This document shows positions 49,106 to 57,379 of a DNA stretch of 64,000 nucleotides, in pieces. A model generated the notes under the pieces. It ran no database searches. It saw only the letters and a program-made list of their open reading frames with translations, and had not been told where the DNA came from. The stretch comes from Micavibrio aeruginosavorus ARL-13 (GTDB taxonomy: Bacteria; Pseudomonadota; Alphaproteobacteria; Micavibrionales; Micavibrionaceae). The stretch spans positions 1,736,001-1,800,000 of the forward strand of contig NC_016026.1 of NCBI RefSeq assembly GCF_000226315.1. Direction: 5' to 3'. The stretch's first letter is position 1. Every line of letters starts with the position of its first letter. The position numbers were made by a program, and so were the translations under genes.

Positions 49106-49807
49106 CTAGCCGCAGCCACATCCGCCGCCACAGCAGCCACCTTGAGACGATTCGCCGTCTTCAGACGCCGCCTTGGCCCCGCCGCCACAGCACCCGCCCA
49201 CAGACGGGGATGAATCATAATCATCGGAGAGTTCAACCGGGTCCGCTTCCTGTCCCACGCTTTCCAGCAGGGATTGCACACCGCTGACCAGCTTGTCCGG
49301 CAGACCAGCGCCCGGGTTTTCAGCATAGGCCGCCAGCAGACGTTCCAGCGATTCAACAAACGCCACGCCGTCTTCGCCCTTGCCGCCCTTCTCCATATAA
49401 CCCAGCCACGCAATGCCGTATTCAACAACGCGGGACAGGACATCCAGATTGCCCATGACATCGTGGTCACGCGCCAATTCGGCGGCGGCCTTCATCGCGG
49501 CCAGTTCATGCGTCGGCAAATTCACCTTGCCCGCAATGAAGCGCGCCAGAATAACATCAACCATGACGCAGAAGGCCAATTGGCGACGGGTCAGACCAAC
49601 CACACCATCGTCAAACCCGGCAGCGGCCAGAACATCGTTCATCACGGCCTTGCACACGGCGGAGGTCATCACATAGCGGTCCCAATCCGGGGCGGCCTGT
49701 GGCTCCGGCGCGATTTCAATCGCAAAATTCTGGGCCAGGCGGTCCAGATAGCTGCCCAGTGTGCTGGACGATTGATCATTGGCTATGGCGGCGGCGTTGG
49801 CGGTCAT
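49106..49807 (-). CDS. Protein with Cys-rich C-terminal tail, upstream of the NAS-like gene
   Basis: 233 residues; AAGGAG seven bases before ATG 49807 fixes the start. A helical domain (about 20-190: YLDRLAQNFAIEI, RRQLAFCVMVDVILARFIAG, GYMEKGGKGEDGVAFVESLERLLAAY) leads to a Gly/Cys tail with GGCCGGG, then GGCCGGGCGCG at the very end, six cysteines in all. The tail resembles metal-binding or metallochaperone sequences; a modified-peptide precursor is a weaker alternative. Same strand as the NAS-like gene 124 bases downstream. Confidence 0.65.
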   Translation of the reverse strand: MTANAAAIANDQSSSTLGSYLDRLAQNFAIEIAPEPQAAPDWDRYVMTSAVCKAVMNDVLAAAGFDDGVVGLTRRQLAFCVMVDVILARFIAGKVNLPTHELAAMKAAAELARDHDVMGNLDVLSRVVEYGIAWLGYMEKGGKGEDGVAFVESLERLLAAYAENPGAGLPDKLVSGVQSLLESVGQEADPVELSDDYDSSPSVGGCCGGGAKAASEDGESSQGGCCGGGCGCG

Positions 49808-49886
49808 GGTGAAGCTCCTTATCAAGGCCCTGTTTATAGCACCGGGAAGAGCCCAAAAACCACAAAAATCCCCGTCCTTTCCCTTA

Positions 49887-50064
49887 ACTCCCTCCCCCTT
49901 TCCTACGGGGGAGGGTCGAGGTGGGGGAGTGACCGGTCCGGGGCGGAAAAGTAAGGTTAAACAACACGACGGGCACGACGAACACGACGATATTTCGCAC
50001 CAGATTCGTCGTGTTAAAAAATCGAAATCCCCTCACCCCAACCCTCTCCCAAAGGGAGAGGGAG
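49887..50064. repeat. Intergenic repeat cluster, family 2 (GGGAGAGGG type)
   Basis: CTCCCTCCCCCTTT...GGGGGAGGGTCGAGGTGGGGGAG at 49887-49932 and CCCCTCACCCCAACCCTCTCCC AAAGGGAGAGGG at 50029-50064, with an AACACGACGA/TCGTCGTGTT inverted repeat (49981-49990, 50006-50015) between. The same family recurs at 54843-55045. No gene in the gap. Confidence 0.7.
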
Positions 50065-50103
50065 TAAAAAGAAACAGAGGGCGACCCGTTTGGATCGCCC
50101 TCG
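50065..50103 (-). terminator. Rho-independent terminator, minus strand
   Basis: GAGGGCGA/TCGCCCTC stem with a 10-base loop followed on the minus strand by TGTTTCTTTTT; serves the gene ending at 50146. Confidence 0.8.
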
Positions 50104-50145
50104 TTCTGGTTCCAGATTATCCGTGCCTATCCCCGGATCGCGGTT

Positions 50146-50505
50146 TTAGTGTAACCGCATCCCCGTCCGGAAATCGCCTTCCAGCAGCATGGCTTCAGCC
50201 TTGGAAGCCACCAGCACACCGGGAGAGTCCTTTGGCGCATGGATATGGTTATCCGGCGTATCGGTCTGCTCCGTTGTTGCGGGGCGCAACGGTTGACCGT
50301 CATTCCGCTCCAGCGTGTCCACACGCTGGTCCAACTGATAAATCTGATCGCTGAAAAAGCCCGTCTGCTTGCGGATCGTTTCGAACCCGTGACGCAAACG
50401 TTCATAGCCGATGCCCAGCACCACGCTGGACCCGACCGTCATAACGGCGGCAAACACGGCAAAAGCCAATGCGACCACCAAAAAGGTTTCGACAGTGATT
50501 GTCAT
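50146..50505 (-). CDS. Small membrane-anchored protein with coiled coil
   Basis: 119 residues from ATG 50505 (GGGGAAGG upstream). N-terminal transmembrane helix (VETFLVVALAFAVFAAVMTVGSSVVLGI) then a short heptad stretch (FFSDQIYQLDQRVDTLERN) and a polar tail. No family recognised. Confidence 0.55.
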   Translation of the reverse strand: MTITVETFLVVALAFAVFAAVMTVGSSVVLGIGYERLRHGFETIRKQTGFFSDQIYQLDQRVDTLERNDGQPLRPATTEQTDTPDNHIHAPKDSPGVLVASKAEAMLLEGDFRTGMRLH

Positions 50506-50819
50506 GACACCCACCTTCCCCTTTCATCCTGGAGGAGTATTTGGCGACAGGTTTACAACGTGAATAAAAGGCAGTTCGCAAAACCCGAATTGAAAGCAAC
50601 TCAACTCAACCTGTCTGGATTTTTGCGATCCGCAAACCCCGTGGATCAACGACCCTACAAAATTATGTTAAATCACTCTCGCTTAAAGCGACGTAACTTT
50701 TCAATCACACACGCGACAAATCAGAATCAAAACCATTTCAAAAATGGATCAATTTTGATGCAATTTTTTGAGATGCAAAAAATATGCGTTTTTATTGGGG
50801 TTTTCATACATCACCACCC

Positions 50820-50905
50820 TGTCATTCCCGTGAAAACGGGAATCCAGAAGACCGGGAAAATCTCTATCCAGCCCCTCTGTATCCCGGGTCAAACCCGGAA
50901 TGACA
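50820..50905. repeat. REP-like palindromic element, family 1 copy 4
   Basis: TGTCATTCCCGTGAAAACGGGAATCC ends in mirrored CCCGGAATGACA; inner hairpins more diverged than other copies. The surrounding 50520-50930 gap holds no recognisable gene. Confidence 0.75.
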
Positions 50906-50935
50906 AAAAATAAATCGCAATCCGCACACGCAAAT

Positions 50936-50968
50936 TAAAAAAATCCCCGCCAAAAATCCGGCGGGGAT
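50936..50968 (-). terminator. Rho-independent terminator, minus strand
   Basis: ATCCCCGCC/GGCGGGGAT stem followed on the minus strand by TTTTTTT, after the lipoprotein gene. Confidence 0.88.
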
Positions 50969-51031
50969 TTGCAAAGTTGAAGAGGGTTGGCCCGCCGAAG
51001 GGAGACGGGCCATAGATACACAACGGAAAAA

Positions 51032-51310
51032 CTATTTGCCCATCTTGGTGGTGAACACCTTGTCCGCTTCCTGCGGCGCGGGCTGAACAACGGGTTCTGG
51101 CTCCGGCATCGGCGGCGCAACAGGGGCCGTCACCGGACCCTTGGCTGGCATCATCGCGGCGCGCACATACATCACACCCTTGCCCGCCGTGCGTTCCATC
51201 GTATACGGCACCATGTTGGTCATTTCAACAGCTTCATACCCATCACACGCAGCCAGAAACAACATCGGCGCAGCGGCAGAAACCAGAATCAGAGTCTTAA
51301 AAGACGGCAT
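51032..51310 (-). CDS. Small lipoprotein
   Basis: 92 residues from ATG 51310. Lipoprotein signal LILVSAAAPMLFLAAC with the lipobox LAAC at residues 19-22, then a short body with a proline-rich stretch (APPMPEPEPVVQPAPQE). Anchored in the inner or outer membrane. No family recognised. Confidence 0.65.
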   Translation of the reverse strand: MPSFKTLILVSAAAPMLFLAACDGYEAVEMTNMVPYTMERTAGKGVMYVRAAMMPAKGPVTAPVAPPMPEPEPVVQPAPQEADKVFTTKMGK

Positions 51311-51519
51311 GGGCAAACCCCCAAAGGTGAAAAATTCATCAGGCGGAAAAATCGAAGATCGTGCGAACGCACAAGCACAGTGTACACGCTGTGAATCTGA
51401 ATGCAAAGGGGGGAGAGTTCTCGTTTTCTCATGCCCCATCCCGTTGTCAGGGCTTATCCTTATTGCCCTTGGTTGTCACGCCTGCTATGGTGGGCCCATT
51501 AATTTATATGGATAATACA

Positions 51520-52173
51520 ATGTCATTCCGCACCGCGATTTTCTGCGCGGGCCTGCTGGCCTGCTTTGCCACCTCTTCTGCCGCACGCGCGGCGGATGCG
51601 TCCAATTGCGACATCGCCTATCAAAACGTGGCTCAGGATTATTGGGTGATCGTGCATGACATGATTCAATTCAAATCCATGTTCGATCATTACGACCGCA
51701 TTTGCACCGAACACGCGCCAGACAAAATCGCCGCCCTGCAACCCACCGCCGATCAATTGCGCACACAGGTCAAACGCGACATCGACGATGCGCGTGCGGT
51801 GATGGCCTATCTGTTCGATCATAAATTCGCGGACATGGTTCCGGCATCGTGCAAAGACGATAAAAAATCACGTGACGGCACCAAGAAAAGCTTCCTGAAA
51901 AACATGGATGACAAAGCATCCATTACACAAAAACGTTTGGACAAAGGCTACGTCGCCAAAGGCAAGGCCGACCCCGCCCTCACCCTTTGCACCAATCTGG
52001 CACCGATGAAGGTGAAGGTTGAAAAACACCTGGGCCCCACACTGGACCACCCGCTGCTGGAAATGGCTACCCTGCACAGCAGCCTGATCCGCCACGCACC
52101 AAAACAACGCAAGAAAGCATTCGCGTTATATCGTGCGGCGTTGGAAGACGTGCGATCAAAAAAAGCGGAATAA
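51520..52173 (+). CDS. Secreted helical protein of unknown function
   Basis: 217 residues from ATG 51520; an ATG 12 bases earlier is possible. Signal peptide ends ARA-ADAS. The mature protein is helical and basic with four cysteines (NCDIAY, ICTEHAP, SCKDDKK, LCTNLAP), implying two disulfides in the periplasm. No family recognised. Confidence 0.6.
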   Translation: MSFRTAIFCAGLLACFATSSAARAADASNCDIAYQNVAQDYWVIVHDMIQFKSMFDHYDRICTEHAPDKIAALQPTADQLRTQVKRDIDDARAVMAYLFDHKFADMVPASCKDDKKSRDGTKKSFLKNMDDKASITQKRLDKGYVAKGKADPALTLCTNLAPMKVKVEKHLGPTLDHPLLEMATLHSSLIRHAPKQRKKAFALYRAALEDVRSKKAE

Positions 52174-52175
52174 GC

Positions 52176-52499
52176 TCAGACCAAAACCCGCAAGACAACA
52201 TTCGCACTGTCCAGCTCCACCGCCTTCTGCGCGGATTTGGGGAGCGGGATACGGTGGCCGCGGCAGAACAGCATCAACGCCGCCGCCAGAAAGTCGCGGG
52301 AAAACTCAACATCAATCGCGGTTTGTTTGCGGTCATCGCGGATTTGCACCAGAACCTTGGCCGGATCGACTGGATGCACGATCACCTTGCCCACCGTGCC
52401 CGCCGGTGGTGGCTTCAATTCTTTCTGCACGCACAGGGAATAGAGGGCCTTATAGACCTCTTCATGCTCAAAAATAATCCGGCGGTCTTCGCGTGGCAT
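52176..52499 (-). CDS. Hypothetical cytoplasmic protein
   Basis: 107 residues from ATG 52499 (MPREDRRIIF). Compact alpha/beta: EHEEVYKALYSLCVQKELKPPPAG, GKVIVHPVDPAKVLVQIRDD, FSRDFLAAALMLFCRGHRIPLPK. No signal or membrane segment. Convergent with the preceding gene with two bases between stops. Unrecognised. Confidence 0.55.
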   Translation of the reverse strand: MPREDRRIIFEHEEVYKALYSLCVQKELKPPPAGTVGKVIVHPVDPAKVLVQIRDDRKQTAIDVEFSRDFLAAALMLFCRGHRIPLPKSAQKAVELDSANVVLRVLV

Positions 52500-52568
52500 A
52501 TAAAATCTCAAATACAAATTTCAAATACCATTGTACGCGATTAACCGCGCCGATCAATGCCACCCGCT

Positions 52569-52817
52569 TTAATGATGACCGGCATCGTCCTTGGCCGGTT
52601 CCACACCATGCGTTTCAGCGGGTGCGCCATGGGCCACAGGGGCATCGTGTCCGCCCTTGGCCGATTGGATGAACATATAATGGCCCGCATAGGTCAGTCC
52701 CCAGAATAACGCCAGCACGAAAATCACGCCGGGCAGAACCTTTTTCGGGTCGGCGGGCGCATGATGATGTGAATTTTTTTCGTGAGCGTGGTCGTCGTGA
52801 TGGGCGGTGTGGGCCAT
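52569..52817 (-). CDS. Small His-rich single-pass membrane protein
   Basis: 82 residues; GGAGG five bases before ATG 52817. N-terminal His cluster (HTAHHDDHAHEKNSHHHAP), one transmembrane helix (VIFVLALFWGLTYAGHYMFIQS) and a second His-containing tail. May bind a transition metal or assist a membrane complex; no family recognised. Confidence 0.6.
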   Translation of the reverse strand: MAHTAHHDDHAHEKNSHHHAPADPKKVLPGVIFVLALFWGLTYAGHYMFIQSAKGGHDAPVAHGAPAETHGVEPAKDDAGHH

Positions 52818-53042
52818 AAAATCCTCCAGAAACGGCAATCAACGGGATCGTAAATCACGCCCAGCCTATTGAAAAGCCTCGATTTTTCGCCTTATGCAAA
52901 ATTTGCCTAAAATTTTAGATAAATACCACTAACACACTGATTTAAAACATAAAATTTGATCCATTGTTAAATGCCCTTTTACCCTTCCCCGCTATGGTGG
53001 GGGTAACGAAAAACGAAACAAACCTTTTGGGGCAAATAAGAA

Positions 53043-53600
53043 ATGAAACACGGCTTTAACATGATCGCTTCGGGCAAACGGCAGCATATTGAGGGTGTAC
53101 TGACGGGCCTGCGTCGTGAATTTAACAAGCTGGCACCGAACCCGGATCAACCGGGCGCAAAAGGTCCCCAACTGGTTCGCGAAACAGGCCGCGGGATGGA
53201 CAGCAACGACTCCATCATGGGCACCCTGATTGCCGAAAGCTTTCTGGGTGGCGTGTATGGCGAAGCCGTGATGGACGCCCTGGGCGCACCGGATTGGGCC
53301 GCGCATCTGGATTACGGCAAGATGGTGGATATGTACGATACCTATAACCGGGACCGTGCATCCAGCCCGCAAAGCAACAGCGCAAGCGACCTGACCATGG
53401 TGGTGCAGCGCGCCCCTATGACCATGGATGAATTTATTGGCAAAGCCATGCGCAAAGCCTGGGCCGAAGATATGCCCGCCCGCATGAAGCTGGAAAGCAG
53501 CTTTGCCCATTTCAGCGCCATGCTGGACCGTCTGGAAGCCGCACAGTTCGACATGCCCGCACACAAAATGAAGGATTATGGCTTCCATAAAGCCGCATAA
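53043..53600 (+). CDS. Hypothetical protein
   Basis: 185 residues, soluble and helical. Distinct parts are KRQHIEGVLTGLRREFNKLAPN and MTMDEFIGKAMRKAWAEDMPARMKLESSF. GGGGC-like ribosome site upstream. No family recognised. Followed by a palindromic repeat and a terminator. Confidence 0.55.
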   Translation: MKHGFNMIASGKRQHIEGVLTGLRREFNKLAPNPDQPGAKGPQLVRETGRGMDSNDSIMGTLIAESFLGGVYGEAVMDALGAPDWAAHLDYGKMVDMYDTYNRDRASSPQSNSASDLTMVVQRAPMTMDEFIGKAMRKAWAEDMPARMKLESSFAHFSAMLDRLEAAQFDMPAHKMKDYGFHKAA

Positions 53601-53612
53601 ATATCCCCCTCT

Positions 53613-53699
53613 TGTCATCCCCGCGAAGGCGGGGATCCAGGGGACCAGGAAGAGATTACACCCTAATGGCTCTGGATTCCCGCTTTCGCGGGAATGACA
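53613..53699. repeat. REP-like palindromic element, family 1 copy 5
   Basis: TGTCATCCCCGCGAAGGCGGGGATCC and CCCGCTTTCGCGGGAATGACA arms; similar to the copy at 41276. Confidence 0.85.
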
Positions 53700-53765
53700 A
53701 CAGAGGGGCAGTGAAGGACAAACGGGGGAAGTACGGAAAATAAGAATAATAAGATGGTGTGGAAT

Positions 53766-53798
53766 TGGGCGGATTGGCGACAATCCGCCCGCTTTTTT
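53766..53798 (+). terminator. Rho-independent terminator
   Basis: GGGCGGATT-GGCGAC-AATCCGCCC followed by GCTTTTTT, upstream of the next plus-strand gene. Confidence 0.85.
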
Positions 53799-53862
53799 AC
53801 CAATTTTCCACACCCGCCCTGTATGTTAGGATGCCGGCAACGCTTACTTTTTGGCCCTACCG

Positions 53863-54834
53863 ATGAAAAATTTCAATACGACCCTATTACGCGAAAAATT
53901 TGTGATCCGGGATGCCTTTGCCAACAAGGGCAAGGATCTGACCGGGGAGAAAGCGCCCGTCATCGCCATGTCCAACCGCATGGTGATTCCGCTGATCAAT
54001 CGCGATGGATCGGTGCATGAAAAATTTGTCATCCGCGCCCAGAACATGCACACCTGCGCCCGCATGGCGGCCAAGATCGTGCAGGAATTCCAAGACACCG
54101 GCCCCATCCTGAACCGTCAGGTTCCGTTTGATTGGGAATTTGCGTGGTTGTCGATCACCAAGGGGTATGAAAAGCAATTCAACCCCAACCGCTGGATCGC
54201 CGTGTATAACAAGGGCCGCGTCGTGTACGAAGCGGGCGACGCCGAACGCCACCCCTTCCTCGACATCATCGAACAATGCGATGCGCGCAACCAGGACAGT
54301 TACGAGAAAGCCGTATCCGTCGCCGAAGATGCGTTTAAACAAGCCGGCCGATTGGTCACCATTGAACATGATTCCAACATTGCACTGGTCATCACCGTTG
54401 AAAATGACGGTGAAATCCGCAATGGCGTGATTGTGCGCGGCCCCAACCGCACAACGACTTTCAATTTCATCGCCCGCGCCAAACGCGGCACGCCCGCCAA
54501 AGTGTCACAATGCCTGAGCGCCGCCGCCGCGTTTTTGGAAGGCATCCAGTTGGCATTCCAGGCCGGGTTCCTGCGTCAGAAAGAATTGTATGAATTGATC
54601 AGCCCGGCATCGGAAGAAGCCGCGAAAGCGCGCGAAGCCGGACAAAAACTGGGCCGCCTGAACGGTGCGATCCAACAGTTCGAACAACTGGCCGAAGTGT
54701 CCTATCGCCCCGAGCGCCCGGATTTCAGCGAGATGATGGACGCCGCCAAGGAATTCGCCAAAACCGCACTGGCCGATGAAATTCAACGCCGCGTGGAATC
54801 AGGTGACATTGATAAGAACGAGTGGGTGACCTGA
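53863..54834 (+). CDS. Hypothetical cytoplasmic protein
   Basis: 323 residues from ATG 53863. Largely beta/alpha body (VIAMSNRMVIPLINRDG, WEFAWLSITKGYEKQFNPNRWIAVYNKGRVVYEAGD, NIALVITVENDGEIRNGVIVRGPNRTTTFNF) and a helical C-terminal third (SQCLSAAAAFLEGIQLAFQAG). No signal or membrane helix and no recognised family. Confidence 0.6.
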   Translation: MKNFNTTLLREKFVIRDAFANKGKDLTGEKAPVIAMSNRMVIPLINRDGSVHEKFVIRAQNMHTCARMAAKIVQEFQDTGPILNRQVPFDWEFAWLSITKGYEKQFNPNRWIAVYNKGRVVYEAGDAERHPFLDIIEQCDARNQDSYEKAVSVAEDAFKQAGRLVTIEHDSNIALVITVENDGEIRNGVIVRGPNRTTTFNFIARAKRGTPAKVSQCLSAAAAFLEGIQLAFQAGFLRQKELYELISPASEEAAKAREAGQKLGRLNGAIQQFEQLAEVSYRPERPDFSEMMDAAKEFAKTALADEIQRRVESGDIDKNEWVT

Positions 54835-54842
54835 CGTTTCTC

Positions 54843-55045
54843 ACCATCCCCCGCCCCTCTCCCACGGGGAGAGGGTTGTGCAGGCTTTGGCGCACAGCGC
54901 CTTAACCGGAACCGGGTGAGGGGGTACGATGCACAACGAAAAATTCGCAACCCTCTGCCCACCCACGCAGCCCCTCACCCACGCGGCTATGGCTTTTCTT
55001 CCAGAAAAGCCAAGCCTTGTTGCCCTCTCCCTTTAGGAGAGGGAT
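54843..55045. repeat. Composite intergenic repeat, family 2
   Basis: CCCCTCTCCCACGGGGAGAGGG, then CGGGTGAGGGGG, then inverted partners CCCCTCACCC and CCCTCTCCCTTTAGGAGAGGG, nested as two outer arms around a GGCTTTTC/GAAAAGCC hairpin. No gene here. Confidence 0.75.
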
Positions 55046-55058
55046 TTATAAGGCCTGC

Positions 55059-56198
55059 TTAAGACGGCTTGGCCGAAGGATTGGCCGATGGTTTGATCGG
55101 CTTTTGCTCGACCACCGCCGCTGGGCTTGCCGCAATATCCTGCGCGTTGACCTGCGCTTCCGCCACTTTCGGGTGGACGTTGGTGTTCGCGGCCAGTTCC
55201 TTGCGTTTCAGATATTCATACATCGGGCCATTGGTTTTATACGGCACACGACCCGTCGGGCAGAAATGCGCACCGGGGCCCAAATGGGCTTGTTGATCGT
55301 CAAAGAAAACATGCGGACGGTACGCGGCCAACCAATCAGATTTGGCGGCGCCGGATACATACGCACAATCACCGTTGAAATCGATGCCGTGATCCAACGC
55401 CGTGGCAATGGCCCGTGCACGCGCTTCCGTTCCGCGCGCGGTCAAGAGGCTGAGCGAGAACGGAGCCTCCCCTTTCGGGAATTGTGCGTTCAGCTGTGTC
55501 AGCTTGGTCAGCAAGGCGGTAAACGGGCCCTGCTCTACCGGGCTGCCCATATCGCGTTTTTCACCATCGACGTAAATTTGCAGCCCTTCTTCCGGCGTTT
55601 TTCCGGTATCCAGCGCTTCGCGATAACGCACTTCGGCGCTGTCGCCAAAGGCCACGGCATCGCCGTCAACGACGATATGGATCGGGTGCAAATCGTGGTC
55701 GAAATCATATGTGCCTTGCGGCGGAAAATTCATCACGGCGGCGGCAATGCCCAGATCAATCGCGGCTTGTGCATCGGAATCACTGCGTGTCAGGAACAGA
55801 TCGGTTTTGAACGCACGGTGCGCTTTCTCCGATACCGGGCCACCCGATGTGCTGGTGCTATAGGTCAGGGCCGCAGCCAATGCGCTGGCGTTCAGATTTT
55901 TTTCGAGAACCAGACCGGTATCAATCGTGTCCTTGGCCGACATACCCAGCTCGACCAGCGGTTTACCCGCTTTTTGATTCAAACGATTGAGTGCCAGAGC
56001 CATATCGAACAACGGCCCCTTGTCAAAACGGCGGCAGCCCAGTTCAGGATCGCGGTCTGCCTCATACGCGCCGGTGCAGAGCATGTAGTCGCGGTACCCA
56101 TCAACGCCCTTTTCTTTGAAAACCTGATCGGCTTCCTCCAGATCCAGCAGCACGCGGGAGCTGAAAAGAATGCGGATATGACCCATCGGACGCGGCAT
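55059..56198 (-). CDS. Cytosolic 5'-nucleotidase (NT5C1-like)
   Basis: 379 residues from ATG 56198; longer in-frame extension lacks a ribosome site. Matches the PF06189 5'-nucleotidase layout: FSSRVLLDLEEADQVFKEKGVDGY, GPLFDMALALNRLN, TRSDSDAQAAIDLGIAAAVM, HIVVDGDAVAFGDSAEV, SLLTARGTEARARAI, HVFFDDQQAHLGPG, a HAD-like catalytic core. Dephosphorylates (d)NMPs. Divergent from a two-gene unit carrying a thymidylate-synthase homologue, so a nucleotide-linked neighbourhood. Confidence 0.85.
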   Translation of the reverse strand: MPRPMGHIRILFSSRVLLDLEEADQVFKEKGVDGYRDYMLCTGAYEADRDPELGCRRFDKGPLFDMALALNRLNQKAGKPLVELGMSAKDTIDTGLVLEKNLNASALAAALTYSTSTSGGPVSEKAHRAFKTDLFLTRSDSDAQAAIDLGIAAAVMNFPPQGTYDFDHDLHPIHIVVDGDAVAFGDSAEVRYREALDTGKTPEEGLQIYVDGEKRDMGSPVEQGPFTALLTKLTQLNAQFPKGEAPFSLSLLTARGTEARARAIATALDHGIDFNGDCAYVSGAAKSDWLAAYRPHVFFDDQQAHLGPGAHFCPTGRVPYKTNGPMYEYLKRKELAANTNVHPKVAEAQVNAQDIAASPAAVVEQKPIKPSANPSAKPS

Positions 56199-56435
56199 GG
56201 CGAACCCCTTAAATCCTGTAAACCCTGTTTTTCTTGTTATAGGCCCGTACCCTAGAATAATTGCGATAAGGCACACAAGGATTTCTTAAAACCACCCCCG
56301 GATTCCCGGGTTATCCACGGTTTTTGCGCGCTTGCATATTAACATAACCAAATAAACTTGCCCCACCGTCCGGCATTTGCTATGCCGCTTGGTCATATTT
56401 CAATAATGAATCAGGGATACAGGGACTTTTGAGCC

Positions 56436-57368
56436 ATGCGCAATTTCGACATCGAACAGGCCCAAGCCATCTACACCAATGCGCTCAAATACCCGCAAGG
56501 CGATGCGCATTACGACAGCGTGAACAGAATTCGCGAACATTTATCCGATGCCGGATATGACCTGAACGATGATGCGACCTATGCCCTGCTCGACAAAGGC
56601 CTGACCAAGGCGAAGTTTGAAGAACAAGCCTTCATCGCCACGACCCACATGATCACAAAAGCGTTTATGAGCACACAAACGGTCGATACCCGCAATTATG
56701 GCGGATGGCTGGTTCCCGGTCGCCGCTATTACGGGATAGAAAACTTGTTGCGCCTGTTGAACGAACACGCCGCTACAATCGAAAATCATTCCGACACTAT
56801 TGGAACAGATCGTTACCACAACGCCCTGCTCGATTTTGTTATGACGGAATACAGAAATGGCGGATTGCAAGAATATCAGGCCACATTGAAAGTCGATTAT
56901 GCGGTTCGCACGTTTCACGACCTGCAGGAATTGACCAAAGAGGTATTGAACGCAAAGGACCGGGGCACGCTGGACCATTATTTGCGTCAGGCGACAGACA
57001 GTGCAAAAACACTCGATAATTTGATGGCTGATTTTAACAAGGCGCAGAAAACGGAAGTCTTGGAACGTACGGATCAAACCGAAAAGACACTGAAAAATTC
57101 TCGCAAGTCGCTGGCCCTCACCTTCGCCCGCTATGCGGTTACGCATGACATCGTCCCGAAATGGGAGCCGGTTTTCCTGGGATATCAACGTGCGCTGGAA
57201 GAACTCGATGATGCCGGCGTCAATCTGAACGCCAAATCGACCTTTAAGGCCATCGGCATGAATGCTCAAACGTTCTGGGACAATTACCGCAAGCAGGTTG
57301 AATGGATGAATGAATCTGGCCGCAACTACGGCCAGCGAAAAATCTACAGCCCAACGCCAAAGCCGTAA
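56436..57368 (+). CDS. Hypothetical protein co-transcribed with the ThyA-like gene
   Basis: 310 residues, helical, soluble. Segments GGWLVPGRRYYGIENLLRLLNEHAATIEN and HDLQELTKEVLNAKDRGTLDHYLRQ. No family recognised. Its stop is 11 bases before the next start, so the two are one unit. Confidence 0.6.
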   Translation: MRNFDIEQAQAIYTNALKYPQGDAHYDSVNRIREHLSDAGYDLNDDATYALLDKGLTKAKFEEQAFIATTHMITKAFMSTQTVDTRNYGGWLVPGRRYYGIENLLRLLNEHAATIENHSDTIGTDRYHNALLDFVMTEYRNGGLQEYQATLKVDYAVRTFHDLQELTKEVLNAKDRGTLDHYLRQATDSAKTLDNLMADFNKAQKTEVLERTDQTEKTLKNSRKSLALTFARYAVTHDIVPKWEPVFLGYQRALEELDDAGVNLNAKSTFKAIGMNAQTFWDNYRKQVEWMNESGRNYGQRKIYSPTPKP

Positions 57369-57379
57369 GCGGGCACAAC

